Under the pieces are notes generated by a model that was not told the DNA's origin, searched no databases, and saw only the letters and a list, made by a program, of their open reading frames with translations. 64,000 nucleotides of DNA, taken from assembly GCF_000763295.1 (NCBI RefSeq), contig NZ_JRJE01000001.1, positions 62,001 to 126,000 on the forward strand, read 5' to 3'. How positions within the stretch are numbered: the stretch's first letter is position 1; each line of letters opens with the position of its first letter. Origin of the DNA: Thalassospira australica. Its GTDB lineage: Bacteria > Pseudomonadota > Alphaproteobacteria > Rhodospirillales > Thalassospiraceae. The position numbers and the translations under genes are program-made. Of this stretch, positions 18,085 through 27,340 are shown piece by piece.

Positions 18085-18573
18085 ATGTCACCCGCACCTG
18101 TAAGTGTCGATCATCTTGCTTTTCCGACCCGTGACCTTGAGGCAACCGACCATTTTTATTCCAAGGTATTGGGGGCTGCACTTGTCCATGCCGAAAGCGG
18201 GTATAGCCCATCGTGGAAAAGTGATTATTTGCTGATTACCTATGCACTGCCCGATGGCACGCGGCTGTCCTTTTTTGACTGGCCTGCTGATACCGGGCCG
18301 TATCCGGATGATCCTGATATGCCCGATGATGTTTTCCACATCGGTCTTCGCTGTGGCGCACCCCGCGATGTGATTGCCTGGCAAAACCATCTGTTTCAGC
18401 ACAAGATCGTTTATCACAACGAAGATGATGGCAGGACGCGGCGCCTGTTTGTGCGTGATCCCAACGGCATCCGGTTTGAAATTTTTGCATCCGAAACCGC
18501 CAAATCCGGCGAAGACCACAAAGATCGTGCACGGTCGGTTGTCGACGAGTGGCAAAAGATTGCCGGCCGTTAG
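18085..18573 (+). CDS. VOC family (glyoxalase/dioxygenase-like) protein
   Basis: 162-residue protein with two beta-alpha-beta-beta-beta units. The possible metal ligands are His10 (VDHLAF), His85 (FHIGL) and Glu132 (GIRFEIFA), the pattern seen in glyoxalase I, fosfomycin-resistance and extradiol dioxygenase relatives. The substrate cannot be told from sequence. ATG 18085 follows GGAGGAG. Its stop overlaps the stop of the convergent LacI-type gene (shared TTAG), so no terminator separates them. Confidence 0.85.
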   Translation: MSPAPVSVDHLAFPTRDLEATDHFYSKVLGAALVHAESGYSPSWKSDYLLITYALPDGTRLSFFDWPADTGPYPDDPDMPDDVFHIGLRCGAPRDVIAWQNHLFQHKIVYHNEDDGRTRRLFVRDPNGIRFEIFASETAKSGEDHKDRARSVVDEWQKIAGR

Positions 18574-19610
18574 GCTCGGGTTTTGGGGCAGGGGCCGCTG
18601 CTTTGGCGGATGATCAGTTCGGTCGGAATGATCGCTGGTCCGGTTTCGGTGTTGGTAAAGGGCGCTTTTGCCCCCAATCGATCCAGCAGGAGGGTGATGG
18701 CCTGTTCGCCAAGCCGACGGCGCGGTTGGCGCACGGTTGTGATTGGCGGGTCATAGGCCGCAGCGTGCGGGATGTCATCAAAGCCGACGACTGACAGGTC
18801 TTCGGGAATGCGCAGGCCATATTCCTTGGCCGCGACAATCACACCAATTGCCATGCCGTCACTCGCACAGCTTATCGCGGTCGGGCGGGTTTTGGCATCA
18901 CCAAGCAATGCGCGCCCTGCCGCGATCCCGGAATCGATTGAGAAATCCCCGCGATAGACCAGGGCCGGATCAAAGCCGATGTCCGCAGCATCAAGCGCGC
19001 GGCGGTATCCGGCAACCCGGTCGATGGTCAGGATATTGTTTGACGGGCCGCTGACATGGGCAATGCGGGTGTGACCGAAATCGGTCAGATGGCGGGTGGC
19101 AATAAAGGATGCCTCGTCATTATCAATGATCACGGTTGGCAAGGCACAGCCCGGGATGCGTTCGCAGGCAATGACGACGGGGGGCGTGGCATTTGCCGGG
19201 GCATTGGCAAGCGGTGCGGGCAAGCGCCCATTGAGCAGGATCATGGCATCGGCCTGATTGCTGCGCAGATAGGCGGCATAGGTTGCCTCGCGTTCGGGAT
19301 CGTTTTGCGTATCACCGATCAGAACGTTATAGCCCGCCTGACTGGCACCTTTTTCAATGCCCGACAGAATCGCTGAAAAGAACGGGTTTCCGATATCAGG
19401 CACCAGCAAAAGAATCATGCCAGACCGGTTCAGGCGCAGGTTCCGCGCCATGACATTGGCGGTGTAGCCGGTCGCGGCGATGGCTGTTTGCACTTTTTCA
19501 CGGGTGGTTTCGGAAACCACATCGGGTTTGTGCAAGGCCCGGCTGACAGTGGCAATAGAGACCCCTGCGTGGCGGGCAACATCTTCAATCGTCGCGATTT
19601 TTTCATTCAT
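18570..19610 (-). CDS. LacI family transcriptional regulator of the ribose-type ABC operon
   Basis: 346 residues: helix-turn-helix TIEDVARHAGVSIATVSRALH at the N-terminus, hinge ANVMARNLRL, and a ribose-binding-like effector domain. I chose ATG 19610 (MNEKIATIEDV), where family members normally begin; a longer frame runs upstream into the operator region. It is divergent from the ABC importer genes with two LacI-type palindromes in the shared promoter region. It probably represses that operon until the sugar is present. Confidence 0.92.
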   Translation of the reverse strand: MNEKIATIEDVARHAGVSIATVSRALHKPDVVSETTREKVQTAIAATGYTANVMARNLRLNRSGMILLLVPDIGNPFFSAILSGIEKGASQAGYNVLIGDTQNDPEREATYAAYLRSNQADAMILLNGRLPAPLANAPANATPPVVIACERIPGCALPTVIIDNDEASFIATRHLTDFGHTRIAHVSGPSNNILTIDRVAGYRRALDAADIGFDPALVYRGDFSIDSGIAAGRALLGDAKTRPTAISCASDGMAIGVIVAAKEYGLRIPEDLSVVGFDDIPHAAAYDPPITTVRQPRRRLGEQAITLLLDRLGAKAPFTNTETGPAIIPTELIIRQSSGPCPKTRA

Positions 19611-19696
19611 GCTTCTTCCTACTCCGCCGGTCACAGGCTGTCCAGCAGCATTCACTGTGCGTGTTTGGGGGGTGATTTTGGTCACTCTGAGTAAAA

Positions 19697-19731
19697 TGTA
19701 AAGGTTTACATAAAAAATGAAAACGTTTACA
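19697..19731. promoter_or_regulatory. LacI-type operator pair in the divergent promoter
   Basis: TGTAAAGGTTTACA (19697-19710, a near-perfect palindrome) and TGAAAACGTTTACA (19718-19731). The two 14-mers start 21 bases apart, i.e. two helical turns, placing bound dimers on one DNA face. They lie between lacI and the ABC ATPase gene. Confidence 0.8.
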
Positions 19732-19786
19732 CAGGAGTCAATAAGCAGTTGATCGCAAAAAATGCGACGCTAGGGAGGATATATTC

Positions 19787-21340
19787 ATGACGGATGCGGC
19801 AGTTCACGCCGTTGATCCCGGTCAACAGGCACGTCTGCGCCTGTCTGGTCGGCAGATTTGCAAGTCATTTGGCCCCGCACAGGTGCTGTTCGATGTTTCC
19901 ATCGATCTGCATGCCGGCGAGGTCCATGCACTTTTGGGGGAGAATGGTGCAGGCAAATCGACGCTGGTAAAAATCCTGTCTGGCTATCACCAGCCGACCA
20001 GTGGTGAACTTGTCCTTGATCAGGCGCCGGTCACATTTGCCGACAGCGAAGTCGGGGAAAACCATGGTGTGATCCTGATTCATCAGGAACTCAATCTGGC
20101 CGAACAGCTTACCGTTGAAGAAAACATCTTTTTGGGACGCGAGATCAAGCGGGGCTGGTTCCTTGACAAGGCCGCGATGCGCGCCGAGACCCGCAAGCTT
20201 TTGGATCAGTTGCAATGCAATATTGATCCGCGCACCCGCATTCGCGATTTGCCTGTTTCAGATCGCCAGATGGTCGAAATTGCCAAGGCGCTTTCGAAAA
20301 ACGCCGATATCCTGATCCTTGATGAGCCAACCGCGGTTCTGACCGGGCGTGAGGTCGACATCCTGTTTGATCAGATCAAGCGTCTGCGCGCGCAGGGCGT
20401 GGCGATCCTTTATATTTCCCATAAGCTTGACGAAATCAAAGCCATTGCCGACCGGGTAACCGTGCTGCGCGATGGCCGCCACATCACCACCGAACCTGTC
20501 GCCGGTCTTGAAAAAGACGATATGGCGCGCCTGATGGTGGGGCGTGACATCAAACAGATGTTCCCCGACCGTGAAGCGGTGCAGGCATCTGACATCGCCC
20601 TTTCGGTGCGCGATGTGTCTGTTCCTGGACAGGTCCGCGATGCCGGTTTTGATCTTCGGCGCGGCGAGGTTCTTGGTTTTGCAGGCATCGTTGGTGCGGG
20701 CCGTACGGCCCTGATGGAAGCGATCATCGGATTGCGTGAACGTTCATCGGGTGACATTGCGCGCAACGGTGCACCGGTCAGTATCAAGAACCTTCAGGAT
20801 GCCAAAAAATGTGGCATTGCCTATTTGACCAAGGATCGCAAGGGCAGCGGATTGTTGCTTAATATGGATATGCGGCCGAACCTGACGTTACTGGCGTTGG
20901 AGAAATTTGGCCGTGTGATCATTGATCGCAAGGCAGAAGAAGCCGCCCTTGAACGCGCGATTGAGGCTTTTGATATTCGCGCGGCCGACCCGAAAACCAA
21001 GGTCGGTGATTTTTCCGGGGGCAATCAGCAAAAGCTGTTGCTGGCGAAGGTCATGGAAACCGACCCGGAAGTCGTGATCATCGACGAGCCAACGCGTGGC
21101 ATCGATATCGGTACCAAAAGCCAGATTTATCATTTCATCGGCGATCTTACCAAGCGGGGTAAGTCCGTCATTCTACTGTCGTCGGAAATGCCCGAAATGC
21201 TTGGCCTGTCTGATCGCATCGTGGTCATGGCTGCAGGCCGCATCACGGGCATTCTGGAAGGAAACGACCGCAACGAGCATGAAATCATGCGGCACGCGAC
21301 AGGAATATCAGGCAAGCAGGGAGTGTCTGTTCATGAGTAG
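19787..21340 (+). CDS. Sugar ABC transporter ATP-binding protein, RbsA type
   Basis: 517-residue tandem ATPase of carbohydrate uptake class 2. The first domain has Walker A GENGAGKS (about residue 47) and Walker [11 protein letters not shown]. The second has the degenerate GIVGAGRT typical of RbsA/MglA and the signature FSGGNQQK with Walker [16 protein letters not shown] 19787 follows AGGGAGG. Its last 8 bases overlap the permease gene. Together with the permease and binding protein it forms a complete monosaccharide or polyol importer. Confidence 0.94.
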   Translation: MTDAAVHAVDPGQQARLRLSGRQICKSFGPAQVLFDVSIDLHAGEVHALLGENGAGKSTLVKILSGYHQPTSGELVLDQAPVTFADSEVGENHGVILIHQELNLAEQLTVEENIFLGREIKRGWFLDKAAMRAETRKLLDQLQCNIDPRTRIRDLPVSDRQMVEIAKALSKNADILILDEPTAVLTGREVDILFDQIKRLRAQGVAILYISHKLDEIKAIADRVTVLRDGRHITTEPVAGLEKDDMARLMVGRDIKQMFPDREAVQASDIALSVRDVSVPGQVRDAGFDLRRGEVLGFAGIVGAGRTALMEAIIGLRERSSGDIARNGAPVSIKNLQDAKKCGIAYLTKDRKGSGLLLNMDMRPNLTLLALEKFGRVIIDRKAEEAALERAIEAFDIRAADPKTKVGDFSGGNQQKLLLAKVMETDPEVVIIDEPTRGIDIGTKSQIYHFIGDLTKRGKSVILLSSEMPEMLGLSDRIVVMAAGRITGILEGNDRNEHEIMRHATGISGKQGVSVHE

Positions 21341-22346
21341 CCTTGAACGAACCGAAGCTTCGACTTCGAAAGGGTTAAACATCGATTTCAAAGCATTGGG
21401 CCCGTTTCTCGCACTTGTGGCGCTGTTCGTTATCGGAACCGGTATCAACGAAGCGTTTCTGAGCGGTGGCAACCTTGCGAATATTTTCACCCGCGCAGCC
21501 TTTATCGGCATCATTGCGGTGGGGGCGACTTTTGTGATCACGGCTGGCGGCATTGATTTGTCGGTCGGGTCGATGGCAGCCTTTATTTCCGGGGCGATGA
21601 TCGTTGTGATGAACACGCTTGTCGCAACCCTTGGCGCCGGGATCGAGACGGTGCTTCTGGGGGTGCTGATCAGCATCGTGCTTGGCATCGGGGCCGGTGC
21701 GGTCAACGGTTTGGTCAGCACAAAGGGCAAGATCGAAGCATTCATCGTCACATTGGGGACGATGGGGATTTACCGGTCGCTGGTTACCTATATGGCGGAT
21801 GGCGGAACCCTGTCGCTTGATTTCGAAGTCCGTGGTGTTTATCGCCCGGTCTATTACGGTGACATCCTTGGCATTCCGGTGCCGGTGCTGGTGTTCTTTG
21901 CTGTGGCGGTTGCCGGCTATGTGCTTTTGAACATGACGCCGTTTGGCCGGAAATGTTTTGCCATCGGCTCAAACGAGCAGGTTGCGCGGTACTCGGCGAT
22001 CCATGTCGATCGGGTCAAGACCCTGACCTATGTCATTCAGGGGCTGTGTGTATCGATTGCGACCATCATTTACGTGCCGCGCCTTGGTTCTGCATCAAGT
22101 TCCACGGGTGTCTTGTGGGAACTTGAAGCGATTGCCGCGGTGATCATTGGCGGCACGATGCTTAAGGGCGGCTATGGCCGGATCTGGGGCACGGTTATTG
22201 GCGCGATCATGCTGACGACCATTGGCAATATTCTGAATTTGACGGATGCGATCAGTAATTACCTGAACGGAGCAGTTCAGGGGCTGATCATCATCGTCGC
22301 CGTATTCCTGCAGCGTGGGGACTGGCGACGCAAAAAGAGCAAATAA
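21333..22346 (+). CDS. Sugar ABC transporter permease, RbsC type
   Basis: 337 residues with 8-10 hydrophobic segments and the RbsC/BPD_transp_2 hallmark [17 protein letters not shown] chose ATG 21333, overlapping the ATPase stop by 8 bases; longer upstream reading lies in the ATPase gene. The conserved [17 protein letters not shown] segment is also present. Forms the membrane pore with the RbsA-type ATPase. Confidence 0.93.
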   Translation: MSSLERTEASTSKGLNIDFKALGPFLALVALFVIGTGINEAFLSGGNLANIFTRAAFIGIIAVGATFVITAGGIDLSVGSMAAFISGAMIVVMNTLVATLGAGIETVLLGVLISIVLGIGAGAVNGLVSTKGKIEAFIVTLGTMGIYRSLVTYMADGGTLSLDFEVRGVYRPVYYGDILGIPVPVLVFFAVAVAGYVLLNMTPFGRKCFAIGSNEQVARYSAIHVDRVKTLTYVIQGLCVSIATIIYVPRLGSASSSTGVLWELEAIAAVIIGGTMLKGGYGRIWGTVIGAIMLTTIGNILNLTDAISNYLNGAVQGLIIIVAVFLQRGDWRRKKSK

Positions 22347-22409
22347 CCGGCGATCAACGTTCGGGAAGAATGTGAAAACGCATCATTTTTTGATCAGGAG
22401 GAAGCGTTT

Positions 22410-23366
22410 ATGAAAACGTTTACGAAATATCTGGGGGCCGCCTGTATCTTGGGCCTTGGTTTGGCATCGACCGGTGCAATCGCACAGGAAAAAATCAAGA
22501 TCGGGGTTTCAATCCCGGCGGCAACCCATGGCTGGGCCGGTGGCCTGAACTGGCATGCCGAACAGGCTGAAAAACGTATCGAGGCAACCCATCCCAACAT
22601 TGACGTGATTGTTGTCAGTGCAAATGGTGCAACCGAACAGGCCAACGACCTTGAAGACCTTGTTTCGGTTCAGAACATTGATGCACTTGTTGTGCTGCCG
22701 TTTGAGTCCGATCCGCTGACCGTTCCGGTACAGCAGGTCAAGGAAGCCGGAAAGTTCGTCACGGTTGTTGACCGTGGGCTTTCGCTGCCGGGCATCGAAG
22801 ACGTTTACGTTGCCGGTAACAACCCGCAGCTGGGCCGTGTATCGGGCGAATACATCCGTAAACGCCTGAACGACGAGGGCAAGATTGTTGTCCTGCGCGG
22901 CATTCCGACCACGATTGATACCGAGCGCGTAGATGCGTTTGTCGAAGCCATTGAAGGGTCGAAAATCGAAATCCTTGATATGAAGCATGCCAACTGGAAC
23001 CGTGATGACGGTTATGAGGTCATGCAGGATTTCCTGTCGCGCTTCCCGGAAATCGACGCGGTTTGGGCACAGGATGATGATATTGCCCTTGGCGTGATCG
23101 AGGCGGTCAAGCAGGCCGACCGTACCGATGAACTGTTCATCGTTGGTGGTGCGGGCATGAAGGACATCATCAAACGTGTGATGGACGGTGACGAACTGAC
23201 CCCGATTGATGTTCTGTATCCGCCGGCAATGATCGCAACGGCGATGGACATTACCGTGATGAAGTTCACCTCGAACGCACCGGTCGAAGGCCGCTACATT
23301 CTGGGCGCAACTGTTGTGACCCAGGAAAATGCCGAGAACTTCTATTTCCCGGACAGCCCGTTCTGA
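22410..23366 (+). CDS. Sugar ABC transporter substrate-binding protein, RbsB type
   Basis: 318-residue periplasmic binding protein (Peripla_BP_4). A signal peptide covers residues 1-25, ending AIAQ; the mature part starts EKIKIGVSIPAATHGWAGG, like ribose/inositol-binding proteins. AGGAGG precedes the ATG. The start codon region (22411-22424) reads TGAAAACGTTTACG, 13 of 14 bases identical to the second operator candidate upstream of the operon. The ligand is unknown, probably a sugar or polyol. Confidence 0.93.
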   Translation: MKTFTKYLGAACILGLGLASTGAIAQEKIKIGVSIPAATHGWAGGLNWHAEQAEKRIEATHPNIDVIVVSANGATEQANDLEDLVSVQNIDALVVLPFESDPLTVPVQQVKEAGKFVTVVDRGLSLPGIEDVYVAGNNPQLGRVSGEYIRKRLNDEGKIVVLRGIPTTIDTERVDAFVEAIEGSKIEILDMKHANWNRDDGYEVMQDFLSRFPEIDAVWAQDDDIALGVIEAVKQADRTDELFIVGGAGMKDIIKRVMDGDELTPIDVLYPPAMIATAMDITVMKFTSNAPVEGRYILGATVVTQENAENFYFPDSPF

Positions 23367-23383
23367 TCGGGATGTGAAATCTA

Positions 23384-23411
23384 TTGCGTCGGGCGGTTCC
23401 GCCCGACGCAA
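23384..23411 (+). other. Intercistronic hairpin after the RbsB-type gene
   Basis: 13-bp complementary arms (TTGCGTCGGGCGG and CCGCCCGACGCAA) with a minimal loop, 18 bases after the binding-protein stop. No U-run follows. Same layout as the hairpins after the other operon-encoded binding-protein genes here. Confidence 0.75.
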
Positions 23412-23458
23412 ACCTTATCCACAAGAATTCTGTCAAGACGCAGTCAAAGAGGTCACAG

Positions 23459-24514
23459 ATGAAAACGCTTAAGGGACCGGCAATTTTCCTTGCCCAGTTT
23501 GCAGATGACGAAGCGCCGTTCGATAGCCTTGATTCCATTGGCCGATGGGCAGCATCACTTGGCTATAAGGGTGTGCAAATTCCCAGTTGGGACAAGCGCC
23601 TGTTTGATGTCGAAAAGGCTGCTGAGAGCAAAGATTACTGCGATGAGGTGATCGGAATACTTGCCACGCATGGTGTGGCGCTGACCGAACTTTCGACCCA
23701 TTTGCAGGGGCAGCTTGTGGCTGTGCACCCGGCCTATGATGAGATGTTTGACGGTTTTGCCGTCCCCGAAGTTCGCGGCAATCCGAAGGCCCGGCAGGAA
23801 TGGGCGGTTAATCAGGTCAAAGCCGCCATCAAGGCATCACGCCATATGGGCATCAATGCGCATGCAACATTTTCCGGTGCCTTGGCCTGGCCATATGTTT
23901 ATCCGTGGCCCCAGCGTCCGGCTGGTCTGATCGAGACCGCCTTTGATGAACTTGCCAAGCGATGGACACCGATCCTGAATACCGCCGAGGAGGCGGGCGT
24001 TGATGTCTGTTATGAAATTCATCCGGGCGAGGACCTGTTTGACGGGACGACATATGAAATGTTCCTTGAGCGGGTGAATAACCACAGTCGTGCGAACATC
24101 TTGTACGATCCGAGCCACTTTGTGCTTCAGCAGCTTGATTATCTTGATTTCATGGATATTTACGCCGATCGTATCCGCATGTTCCACGTCAAGGATGCCG
24201 AATTCAATCCGACCGGGCGTCAGGGTGTTTATTCCGGCTATCAAAGCTGGGCCGGGCGTGCGGGACGGTTCAGGTCGCTTGGCGACGGGCAGGTCGATTT
24301 TGGTGCGATCTTCTCGAAACTGGCGGCGATGGATTTTGACGGCTGGGCCGTGCTGGAATGGGAATGTGCGCTTAAACATCCCGAAGATGGTGCCCGTGAA
24401 GGGGCCGAATTCATCAAGAACCATATCATTCGTGTGACCGAAAAGGCCTTTGACGATTTCGCCGATGGCGGCACGGACGAGGCGGCAAATCGCCGTATTC
24501 TTGGTCTGGATTAA
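23459..24514 (+). CDS. Sugar phosphate isomerase/epimerase (AP-endonuclease-2 TIM barrel)
   Basis: 351-residue TIM-barrel protein of the xylose-isomerase-like family (IolE/IolI relatives). Likely metal-binding segments are YEIHPGED, YDPSHF, FHVKDAEF and VLEWECA. I chose ATG 23459 (MKTLKGPAIF), preceded by AAAGAGG. It is adjacent to a Gfo/Idh/MocA dehydrogenase and an importer, an arrangement common in pathways that oxidise a sugar or inositol to a keto form and then isomerise or dehydrate it. The exact reaction is not determined. Confidence 0.85.
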   Translation: MKTLKGPAIFLAQFADDEAPFDSLDSIGRWAASLGYKGVQIPSWDKRLFDVEKAAESKDYCDEVIGILATHGVALTELSTHLQGQLVAVHPAYDEMFDGFAVPEVRGNPKARQEWAVNQVKAAIKASRHMGINAHATFSGALAWPYVYPWPQRPAGLIETAFDELAKRWTPILNTAEEAGVDVCYEIHPGEDLFDGTTYEMFLERVNNHSRANILYDPSHFVLQQLDYLDFMDIYADRIRMFHVKDAEFNPTGRQGVYSGYQSWAGRAGRFRSLGDGQVDFGAIFSKLAAMDFDGWAVLEWECALKHPEDGAREGAEFIKNHIIRVTEKAFDDFADGGTDEAANRRILGLD

Positions 24515-24568
24515 GTTTGCCCCGGCAGGCAAGCATGATTGAACACAGTTAGAAATCTGGAGACAGAC

Positions 24569-25732
24569 ATGAGCAAACCTTCCACTCCCGGTCGTCGCAT
24601 CCGTCTTGGCATGGTTGGTGGCGGGCATGGGGCCTTTATCGGTGCGGTACACCGGATCGCAGCCCGGCTTGATGATCGCTATGAACTGGTCGCGGGCGCA
24701 TTGTCATCGAAACCCGATGTTGCGGCGGCATCGGCAGCCGAGCTGTTTATCGATCCTGATCGCAGCTATGACAGCTTTGAAACCATGGCACGTGCAGAGG
24801 CAGACCGCGAAGACGGCATTGATGTCTGTGCGATTGTCACGCCCAATCATCTGCATTTCCCTGCTGCTATGGCGATGCTGGATGCCGGTATTCATGTCAT
24901 TTGTGACAAGCCGCTGTGCATGACAGTGGATGAGGCAGAGCAAATTCAGAAAAAGGTTGAGCAAACCGGATTGCTGTTTGCGCTGACGCATAATTACACC
25001 GCCTATCCGATGGTGCGCGAAGCCCGCAAAATGGTCAGTGACGGAAAGCTTGGTGATATTCGCCTTGTTCAGGTCGAATATCCGCAAGGCTGGATGGCAA
25101 CGCGGGTTGAAGATACCGACAACAAACAGGCCAGCTGGCGTGCCGATCCGGCAAAGGCCGGAATGGGCGGCGCGTTGGGCGATATCGGCACCCACGCCCA
25201 TAATCTTGCCGGGTTTGTTTCCGGTCTGGAAATCAGCGAATTGTGTGCTGATGTTGATGCCATCGTTCCGGGCCGCAAGCTTGATGACAATGTGCAGATC
25301 CTGTTGCGCTATGAAAATGGTGCACGCGGGATGCTGTGGGCAAGTCAGGTTGCCGTGGGCCATGAAAACGGTCTTCGTCTGCGGGTTTATGGCGACAAGG
25401 GCGGAATTGAATGGGCGCAGGAGCATCCCAACCACCTGCATTTCAGCCCCCTTGAGGGACGCCCGGAATTGTTGACCCGTGGTGGCGCCGGAATTGGTGC
25501 CGAGGGGCTTCGCGGTGTGCGCGTACCGCCCGGACATCCGGAAGGTTACCTTGAAGGGTTTGCCAACCTGTACAGCGATTTTGCCGACCAGCTTAATGCC
25601 CATATTAACGGCACGACTGCTGATGCGGGATCGCTTCTGGTGCCTGGTGTGGTCGAGGGGCTTAAGGGCATGAAATTTGTTGAGGCCGTCGTTCGATCCG
25701 GTCGGGACGGGGCCGTTTGGGTCAAAATGTGA
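24569..25732 (+). CDS. Gfo/Idh/MocA family oxidoreductase
   Basis: 387-residue NAD(P)-dependent dehydrogenase. It has the Rossmann motif GMVGGGHGAFIG near residues 12-23, the DKPLCMTVDEAEQ segment (the family's EKP-type lysine) and GGALGDIGTHAHNLAGF with the catalytic Asp and His. I chose ATG 24569 (MSKPSTPG), which has a CTGGAGA site; an upstream TTG is less likely. Last gene of the ABC-sugar operon, followed by a terminator. Probably oxidises the imported sugar or polyol. Confidence 0.88.
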   Translation: MSKPSTPGRRIRLGMVGGGHGAFIGAVHRIAARLDDRYELVAGALSSKPDVAAASAAELFIDPDRSYDSFETMARAEADREDGIDVCAIVTPNHLHFPAAMAMLDAGIHVICDKPLCMTVDEAEQIQKKVEQTGLLFALTHNYTAYPMVREARKMVSDGKLGDIRLVQVEYPQGWMATRVEDTDNKQASWRADPAKAGMGGALGDIGTHAHNLAGFVSGLEISELCADVDAIVPGRKLDDNVQILLRYENGARGMLWASQVAVGHENGLRLRVYGDKGGIEWAQEHPNHLHFSPLEGRPELLTRGGAGIGAEGLRGVRVPPGHPEGYLEGFANLYSDFADQLNAHINGTTADAGSLLVPGVVEGLKGMKFVEAVVRSGRDGAVWVKM

Positions 25733-26169
25733 TTGGGGCTTACATTCTGTAAATCTGGGGATTACCGAATGTGTGTCACCAAGCATTGAATTGAGAAATG
25801 GGTTCTTCCCGACCGGCGTCTTGCCGGCCACATTGCCGCTGCCTCATATCAAGGGCAGCGGCCTTTTTTTATCCTGCCTTGCGCCGATTCTATCGGATTG
25901 TGTCAAGAAGTGTATACATTGGCATGGTGAAATCAGGGCGCAAATATTGCGGCGTTTCAAAGATGTTTGACGCAATTTTTTATCATTAAAATCAAAATGT
26001 TAACCGGGAAATTGTGCGTATTAACGTAGCGTGATGTTGTCACTGGTTTTCCACGAAGTGAAAAAGAATTGCTGCTTGGTTGATCGCCTATTGCTGCTTT
26101 TTCCTTATAGGTGTTTCCTTGGATCATAAAAAATAACTCTACTTTCAGGGAAAACCGGGGAGCGTCCGC
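25733..26169. other. Intergenic region with terminator and promoter
   Basis: 437 bases without a supported gene. It contains the terminator at 25835-25870 and, beyond it, an AT-rich tract that should hold the promoter of the hydroxyacid dehydrogenase gene. TGTATACA at 25911-25918 is a perfect 8-base palindrome of the kind bound by some GntR regulators, but no GntR gene is adjacent. Confidence 0.55.
25835..25870 (+). terminator. Intrinsic terminator of the ribose-type operon
   Basis: 9-bp stem GCCGCTGCC/GGCAGCGGC with a 10-base loop followed by C and seven T. Confidence 0.92.
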
Positions 26170-27135
26170 ATGCCCGAGAAGCCAAAGCTTCTGATAACGC
26201 GCCGTTTACGTGATGCCGTTCAGGCACGCGCAGCGCAGGATTATCAGGTGCTGACCAATGCCGAAGACCGCGTCTTTTCACGCGCGGAACTGATCGAGAA
26301 ATGCAAGCAGGTCGATGCTGTCCTGCCGTGCCATTCCGAGCATTTTTCTGCTGACGTGATCAAAGAATTACCCAAAACCCTTAAAATCATCGCAAACCAT
26401 TCTGTCGGGGTGGATCATGTCGATCTGGCGGCCGCAAAGGCGGCAGGGATCGTTGTGACCAACACGCCCGATGTGCTGTCGGATGCCACGGCAGAAATCG
26501 CGATGCTTTGTATGCTTGGTGCTGCACGCCGCGGGGCAGAAGGGGATGCGCTGGTGCGTGCCGGGAAATGGGATTTCTGGTCGCCGGCCTTTATGGTCGG
26601 GCGTCAGGTTACCGGCAAACGGTTCGGTGTTCTGGGCATGGGCCGCGTTGGTCAGGTTGCAGCAGAACGTGCCCGTGGCTTCGGGATGGAGGTGCATTAC
26701 CATAATCGCAAACCTTTGCCTGATCATTTGGCCAAGGGGGCGATTTTCCATGACACCATCGAAGATCTGTTTGCCCATTCCGATGTGCTGTCGCTGCATT
26801 GTCCGTCAACGCCTGAGACCAAAGGCATCATCAACCGCAAGACAATCGGCTTGTTGCCGGATCGGGCCATATTGGTAAATACCGCACGCGGAAACCTTGT
26901 TGACGAGGATGCGTTGGTAGATGCCCTTCAAAGTGGTAAGTTGTTTGCGGCAGGCCTTGATGTGTTCTGTGATGAACCCGGCGGGAACCAACGTATTAGC
27001 GCGTTGAATAACGTGTTTCTGTTACCACATATAGGCTCCGCAACTGAAGAAACGCGTGACGCGATGGGCTTTCGCGCACTTGATAACCTGGATGCCTATT
27101 TTCAGGGAAAAGAACCCGGTGACCGGGTTGCATAA
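26170..27135 (+). CDS. D-isomer-specific 2-hydroxyacid dehydrogenase
   Basis: 321-residue NAD(P)H-dependent dehydrogenase similar in size to glyoxylate/hydroxypyruvate reductases. It has the Rossmann motif VLGMGRVGQ (about residues 156-164). The catalytic triad is seen as Arg in NTARGNLVDEDAL, Glu in DEPG and His in LLPHIGSAT. GGGGAG precedes the ATG. It lies upstream of a TRAP uptake system, which suggests it may act on an imported hydroxy or keto acid; this link is inference. Confidence 0.9.
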   Translation: MPEKPKLLITRRLRDAVQARAAQDYQVLTNAEDRVFSRAELIEKCKQVDAVLPCHSEHFSADVIKELPKTLKIIANHSVGVDHVDLAAAKAAGIVVTNTPDVLSDATAEIAMLCMLGAARRGAEGDALVRAGKWDFWSPAFMVGRQVTGKRFGVLGMGRVGQVAAERARGFGMEVHYHNRKPLPDHLAKGAIFHDTIEDLFAHSDVLSLHCPSTPETKGIINRKTIGLLPDRAILVNTARGNLVDEDALVDALQSGKLFAAGLDVFCDEPGGNQRISALNNVFLLPHIGSATEETRDAMGFRALDNLDAYFQGKEPGDRVA

Positions 27136-27340
27136 ACAGGCGGGATAACCGCCGGAATTCAGTTAGTTCAAGGTTTTAAAAATAACAAAATGCGTGCCGT
27201 TTTTTGGAGTCCCGAAACGGATCAAGCGCATCAAACATGATCTTCAATTCTGAGGTCAGGGGCTTTTGAGGCTGACAATTACCGTGTGTTTTCGACAATG
27301 GTTGTCGGGAAAAGACGGTATTTCTGGGAGGAAAATGGAT

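Noticed and set aside
22509-23411. 300-codon minus-strand frame opposite the RbsB-type gene
   Set aside because: Antisense shadow with no family resemblance; the plus frame has a signal peptide and fold motifs.
25911-25918. GntR-type operator TGTATACA
   Set aside because: An eight-base palindrome is short enough to occur by chance and no GntR gene is adjacent.
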